From an uncultured Clostridia bacterium (GTDB lineage: Bacteria; Bacillota; Clostridia; Christensenellales; UBA1242): a stretch of 8,791 bases of DNA. A program made the position numbers and the translations under genes. The DNA is taken from NCBI GenBank assembly GCA_944376785.1, contig CALWDV010000050.1, positions 1-8,791 of the forward strand. Reading direction: 5' to 3'. Shown one piece after another: positions 5,776-8,791 of this stretch. The notes under the pieces are model-generated. The model was not told the origin of the DNA and did not search any database. It saw nothing but the letters and a program-made list of their open reading frames with translations. Positions within the stretch are counted from its first letter, which is position 1. Each line of letters begins with the position of its first letter.

Positions 5776-6939
5776 ATGAAAAAGGCAATATTATTAAGAT
5801 TTGGTGAAATTTTTTTAAAGGGTAAAAATAAATATGTGTTTGACAATATGTTAATGCACAATATTTTACAATCTTTAAAGGATTATAAAGTTAAATTAAC
5901 AAAAATTTCTGGTAGATATATTATTGATGAATATGAAGAAATTTTTGAAAATGAAATAATTGAAAAGCTCTCACATGTTTTTGGACTTTATTCTTTAAGC
6001 CCAACTTTTGTTGTTGAAACTTCACAAAATAACATTGAGGAATGTTTAAAAAATATTGAACTTGATTGTAATACATTTAAAGTTGAAGTTAAAAGGGCGG
6101 ATAAGTTGTTTCCAATTCAGTCAATAGAGTTTGCATCGTTAATGGGCGGAGTTATTTTAGATAAATATAATAATTTAAAAGTTAATTTAAAAAATCCTGA
6201 CACAACAATATATATTGAAATTAGGGAAGATGGAAAAAGTTATATTTATTCTAAAATAATTAAGTGTGCAGGTGGTATGCCTGTTGGGTCTAGTGGTGGT
6301 GGGCTACTACTTTTGTCAGGAGGAATAGATAGTCCTGTTGCAGGATACTTAATGAGTAAACGTGGAATGCCACTTCATGCAATTCATTTTCACAGTTTTC
6401 CATACACTAGCCAGCTTGCAAAAGACAAGGTTATTACTCTTGCCAAAATTATTAGTGAATATACTGGAAACATTACTCTTCATATTGTTCCTTTTACCAA
6501 AATTCAAGAAGAAATTCACAAAAATTGTAAACCAGAATTTATGATAACATTAATGCGAAGAATTATGATGAGAATTGCAGAAATAATTGCAAAAGAAAAC
6601 AATTTAAAAGCAATTATAACTGGTGAAAGTTTGGCACAAGTTGCATCTCAAACAATTGAAAGTATTACTGTTACAAATTCTGTAATTAATGATCTTCCAG
6701 TTTTAAGACCTTTAATTGCAATGGATAAAGAAGATATTATTGAAATTAGCAAAAAAATTAACACTTATGAAACTTCAATTTTACCATATGAAGATTGTTG
6801 TACGGTGTTTTTGCCAGAGCATCCATTAATTAAACCAAAACTTGAAAAAGTTTTGAAAGAAGAAGAAAGATTAGATATTAAAAATTTAATTGATAATGCA
6901 TTAAAACAAGTAGAAATAATTAATACAAATGAAATATAA
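5776..6939 (+). CDS. thiI: tRNA uracil 4-sulfurtransferase ThiI
   Basis: ThiI adenylates U8 of tRNA and transfers sulfur to it, forming 4-thiouridine, a near-UV sensor; in some bacteria it also serves thiamine synthesis. From ATG 5776 the protein has 387 residues. It begins with the family motif Arg-Phe-Gly-Glu-Ile-x-Leu-Lys-Gly-Lys-Asn (8-18). An N-terminal ferredoxin-like domain and a THUMP domain (about 60-165) follow, then the PP-loop ATPase with Ser-Gly-Gly-Ile-Asp-Ser-Pro (181-187). Near the C-terminus, Asp-Cys-Cys (340-342) holds the Cys matching the catalytic Cys344 of the E. coli enzyme. There is no C-terminal rhodanese domain, as in B. subtilis, so sulfur must come directly from the adjacent desulfurase. 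It is translated from a site overlapping the upstream stop and ends in a terminator that includes its own stop codon. Confidence 0.96.
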   Translation: MKKAILLRFGEIFLKGKNKYVFDNMLMHNILQSLKDYKVKLTKISGRYIIDEYEEIFENEIIEKLSHVFGLYSLSPTFVVETSQNNIEECLKNIELDCNTFKVEVKRADKLFPIQSIEFASLMGGVILDKYNNLKVNLKNPDTTIYIEIREDGKSYIYSKIIKCAGGMPVGSSGGGLLLLSGGIDSPVAGYLMSKRGMPLHAIHFHSFPYTSQLAKDKVITLAKIISEYTGNITLHIVPFTKIQEEIHKNCKPEFMITLMRRIMMRIAEIIAKENNLKAIITGESLAQVASQTIESITVTNSVINDLPVLRPLIAMDKEDIIEISKKINTYETSILPYEDCCTVFLPEHPLIKPKLEKVLKEEERLDIKNLIDNALKQVEIINTNEI

Positions 6940-6966
6940 AAGTCGAAATTTATTCGACTTTTTTTT
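6938..6966 (+). terminator. Intrinsic terminator after thiI
   Basis: A 10-bp stem (AAAAGTCGAA at 6938-6947 paired with TTCGACTTTT at 6953-6962) encloses the loop ATTTA and ends in an eight-base T-run. It overlaps the last two bases of the thiI TAA stop codon. This closes the desulfurase-thiI operon and isolates it from rny. Confidence 0.92.
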
Positions 6967-6978
6967 AAACTATATTGT

Positions 6979-7007
6979 TTGACAAAAGGCTTTAATTTAA
7001 TTAAAAT
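6979..7007 (+). promoter_or_regulatory. Vegetative promoter of rny
   Basis: A perfect TTGACA at 6979-6984 is followed, after 17 bases, by TAAAAT at 7002-7007. Only one base differs from the sigma-A consensus. Transcription would begin near 7014, giving a leader of about 107 nt before the rny start codon. Confidence 0.85.
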
Positions 7008-7013
7008 TATTAG

Positions 7014-7120
7014 TGTGGTATATATAGTTTTTTAATAAAAAACTTATTTATATAACAAATAATTAGCCTATATTTAAGGTATTAATTGTACAATAAAAAT
7101 TTAATAAAAGGAGATTTTAA
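7014..7120 (+). promoter_or_regulatory. Long 5' leader of rny with hairpin and palindrome
   Basis: The predicted leader contains a perfect hairpin at 7026-7044 (AGTTTTTT, loop AAT, AAAAAACT) near its 5' end. It also has a 10-bp palindrome ATTGTACAAT at 7085-7094, 13 bases before the AAAGGAG ribosome-binding site at 7107-7113. There is no T-run after the hairpin, so it is not a terminator. I do not recognise any known riboswitch. A 5' stem could stabilise the mRNA or take part in control of RNase Y, but this is inference. Confidence 0.4.
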
Positions 7121-8719
7121 ATGACACAAAGTGCAATGTTTAGTTTACTAGCATTGTCAACTCCAATTGTAAGCGTTATTGTTGGTGTTATTTGTGTTGC
7201 TGTTGCTGTTCCTTGTGGAATGTTTTTAAACAAATTTATTTCAAAGAAAAAATCTGAAAAAAATAAAACAACAGCATCAAATATTATTCAAGAAGCTTTA
7301 AATGAAGCAAAAACTGTTAAAAAAGAAGCAGTTTTAGAAGCAAAAGATGAAGTTTTAAAGCTTAAAAACGAATGTGACGCTGAAATTAGAGAACGACGTG
7401 CAGAAATGCAAAAAGCAGAAAATAGAATTGTTCAACGTGAAGATTTTATTAATAAAAGAGAAATGATGTTGGATAATAAAATTGAAGCTATTGATAATAT
7501 GAAAAACGAATTAGAAATTAAAGAACAAGAGATTGAAAAAGCAATTGAAGAACAAAAAGTTATAACTGAAAAAATTGTTGCAGAACTTGAAAAAGTTGCT
7601 GGGCTTACGAAAGAAGAAGCTAAAAATCAATTAATTTCTAAATTTGAAGAAGATGCTAAAAAAGATGCTGCAATTTTAGTAAGAAATATTGAACAAACTG
7701 CAAAAGATGAAGCAGATAAAAAAGCAAAAGATATTATAACATTGGCAATTCAAAAATGTGCAGCAGACCATACTAGTGAAGTAACAGTTTCATCGGTTGC
7801 ATTACCTAGCGATGAAATGAAGGGCAGAATTATTGGTCGTGAAGGCAGAAATATTAGAGCATTAGAAAATGCAACAGGTGTTGACTTAATTATTGATGAC
7901 ACACCAGAAGCAGTTGTTTTATCTTCATTTGACCCTGTTAGACGTGAAATTGCAAGAATTTCATTAGAAAAATTAATTCTTGATGGAAGAATTCATCCTA
8001 CAAGAATTGAAGAAATGGTTGAAAAAGTAACCAGAGATATGGAAATTAGCATAAAAGAAGCAGGTGAAACTGCTGCGTTTGATGCAGGAGTTAATGGTTT
8101 ACATCCTGAATTAATAAAAATTTTAGGCAGATTAAAATATAGAACCAGTTATGGACAAAATGTTTTAAAACATAGTTTAGAAGTTTCTTATTTAGCAGGT
8201 CTTATGGCTGCTGAACTAGGCGCAAATGTTAACGTTGCAAAAAGAGGTGGCTTGCTTCATGACATTGGTAAGGCAGTGGATCATGAAGTTGAAGGAACTC
8301 ATGTTACAATTGGTGTTGATTTAGCAAAAAAATATAAGGAAAGTAAAGAAGTTATTCATTGTATTGCTGCTCATCATGGCGATTGTGAATTTGAAAGTAT
8401 TGAAGCAATTTTAGTTCAAGCTGCCGATGCAATTTCTAGTGCAAGGCCAGGGGCTAGACGTGAAAGTATTGAAACATATATTAAACGTTTACAAAAGTTA
8501 GAAGAAATTGCAAATGAATTTAAAGGTGTTGATAAATCATATGCAATTCAAGCAGGTAGAGAAATTAGAATTATGGTTAAACCTGCTGAAATTAGTGATG
8601 ATGAAGCTTTATTTTTAGCGAAGGATATTGCTCATAAAATTGAAAAAGAAATGGAATATCCGGGAACAATTAAAGTTAATGTTATTAGAGAAACACGAAG
8701 TGTTGAATATGCAAAATAA
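7121..8719 (+). CDS. rny: Ribonuclease Y
   Basis: RNase Y is the membrane-anchored endonuclease that starts bulk mRNA decay and processes some polycistronic and regulatory RNAs in Bacillota. The 532 residues compare with about 520 in B. subtilis. Order of parts: a hydrophobic anchor (about 11-38), a Lys-rich stop, a long Glu/Lys/Ala coiled coil (about 45-215), a KH RNA-binding domain with Gly-Arg-Ile-Ile-Gly-Arg-Glu-Gly-Arg-Asn (235-244), and an HD phosphohydrolase domain. HD metal-site residues visible are His351, the His380-Asp381 pair in Leu-Leu-His-Asp-Ile-Gly-Lys, His418-His419 and Asp436. AAAGGAG lies seven bases before the ATG. It is transcribed alone from a strong promoter and ends in a symmetric terminator; the ymdB gene that follows rny in Bacillus is absent here, replaced by a convergent tRNA gene. 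Confidence 0.98.
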   Translation: MTQSAMFSLLALSTPIVSVIVGVICVAVAVPCGMFLNKFISKKKSEKNKTTASNIIQEALNEAKTVKKEAVLEAKDEVLKLKNECDAEIRERRAEMQKAENRIVQREDFINKREMMLDNKIEAIDNMKNELEIKEQEIEKAIEEQKVITEKIVAELEKVAGLTKEEAKNQLISKFEEDAKKDAAILVRNIEQTAKDEADKKAKDIITLAIQKCAADHTSEVTVSSVALPSDEMKGRIIGREGRNIRALENATGVDLIIDDTPEAVVLSSFDPVRREIARISLEKLILDGRIHPTRIEEMVEKVTRDMEISIKEAGETAAFDAGVNGLHPELIKILGRLKYRTSYGQNVLKHSLEVSYLAGLMAAELGANVNVAKRGGLLHDIGKAVDHEVEGTHVTIGVDLAKKYKESKEVIHCIAAHHGDCEFESIEAILVQAADAISSARPGARRESIETYIKRLQKLEEIANEFKGVDKSYAIQAGREIRIMVKPAEISDDEALFLAKDIAHKIEKEMEYPGTIKVNVIRETRSVEYAK

Positions 8720-8720
8720 T

Positions 8721-8754
8721 AAAAAAAGACAATCAAATTGATTGTCTTTTTTTT
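8721..8754. terminator. Bidirectional terminator between rny and the tRNA gene
   Basis: GACAATCAA (8728-8736) and TTGATTGTC (8738-8746) form a perfect inverted repeat. An A-run (8721-8727) lies on the left and a T-run (8747-8754) on the right. Rightward it ends rny two bases after the stop. Leftward the A-run becomes a T-run and can end the minus-strand tRNA transcript. Confidence 0.92.
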
Positions 8755-8755
8755 G

Positions 8756-8791
8756 TGGCAGGGGTGGAAGGAATCGAACCCTCACCAAAGG
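8756..8791 (-). tRNA. tRNA 3' part, probably tRNA-Trp (partial)
   Basis: Read on the minus strand, the last 36 bases form the end of a tRNA. There is a T arm with stem GAGGG/CCTTC around the loop TTCGATT, an acceptor strand CACCCCT, discriminator G and an encoded CCA at 8758-8756. The acceptor implies a 5' end of AGGGGTG; A1-U72 with discriminator G and a GGGG run matches bacterial tRNA-Trp. The bases before the T arm (CCTTTGGT) fit a class I variable loop with no long arm. The anticodon lies outside the window, so the identity is inferred. The tRNA itself is clear. Confidence 0.85.

Noticed and set aside
7026..7044. Terminator or attenuator upstream of rny
   Set aside because: The hairpin is entirely A:T except one G:C pair, and it is not followed by a T-run.

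Overview
The window is a compact, very AT-rich stretch of a spore-forming Bacillota (Firmicutes) chromosome, most likely a clostridium-like lineage. The evidence is a three-gene spoVA operon, a YunB-family sporulation protein, a membrane-anchored RNase Y, and a ThiI of the short Gram-positive type that lacks a rhodanese domain. Shine-Dalgarno sites are purine-rich, stop codons are mostly TAA, and tryptophan is encoded only by TGG in the genes read. The last point fits the standard code rather than a mycoplasma code.

Left part (1-1833, minus strand): one uninterrupted reading frame covers the first 1.8 kb and runs off the left edge. It encodes at least 611 residues of an asparagine-rich lipoprotein with a lipobox at Cys21, two low-complexity linkers and a charged tail. 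I do not recognise its family. It is divergent from spoVAC across a 125-bp AT-rich intergenic region that contains a perfect palindrome.

Centre left (1959-4573, plus strand): spoVAC, spoVAD and spoVAE are tightly packed and end in an AT-rich hairpin terminator. Together they encode the minimal dipicolinic-acid transport set of the spore. yunB follows as a separate unit. It has no visible ribosome-binding site, and its start codon sits where transcription from a sigma-E-like -10 element would begin, so the mRNA may be leaderless.

Centre right (4584-6966, plus strand): an extended -10 promoter drives a cysteine desulfurase and thiI, with a terminator directly after thiI. The pair is the usual Gram-positive arrangement in which a dedicated desulfurase supplies sulfur for 4-thiouridine in tRNA.

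Right part (6979-8791): a near-consensus promoter, a leader of about 110 nt with a perfect hairpin, and rny (RNase Y) ending in a symmetric terminator. The 3' end of a minus-strand tRNA gene, probably tRNA-Trp, lies just beyond and shares that terminator.

Most of the window is recognisable core and sporulation biology. The unexplained part is the asparagine-rich lipoprotein. I see no mobile element, CRISPR array or defence system.
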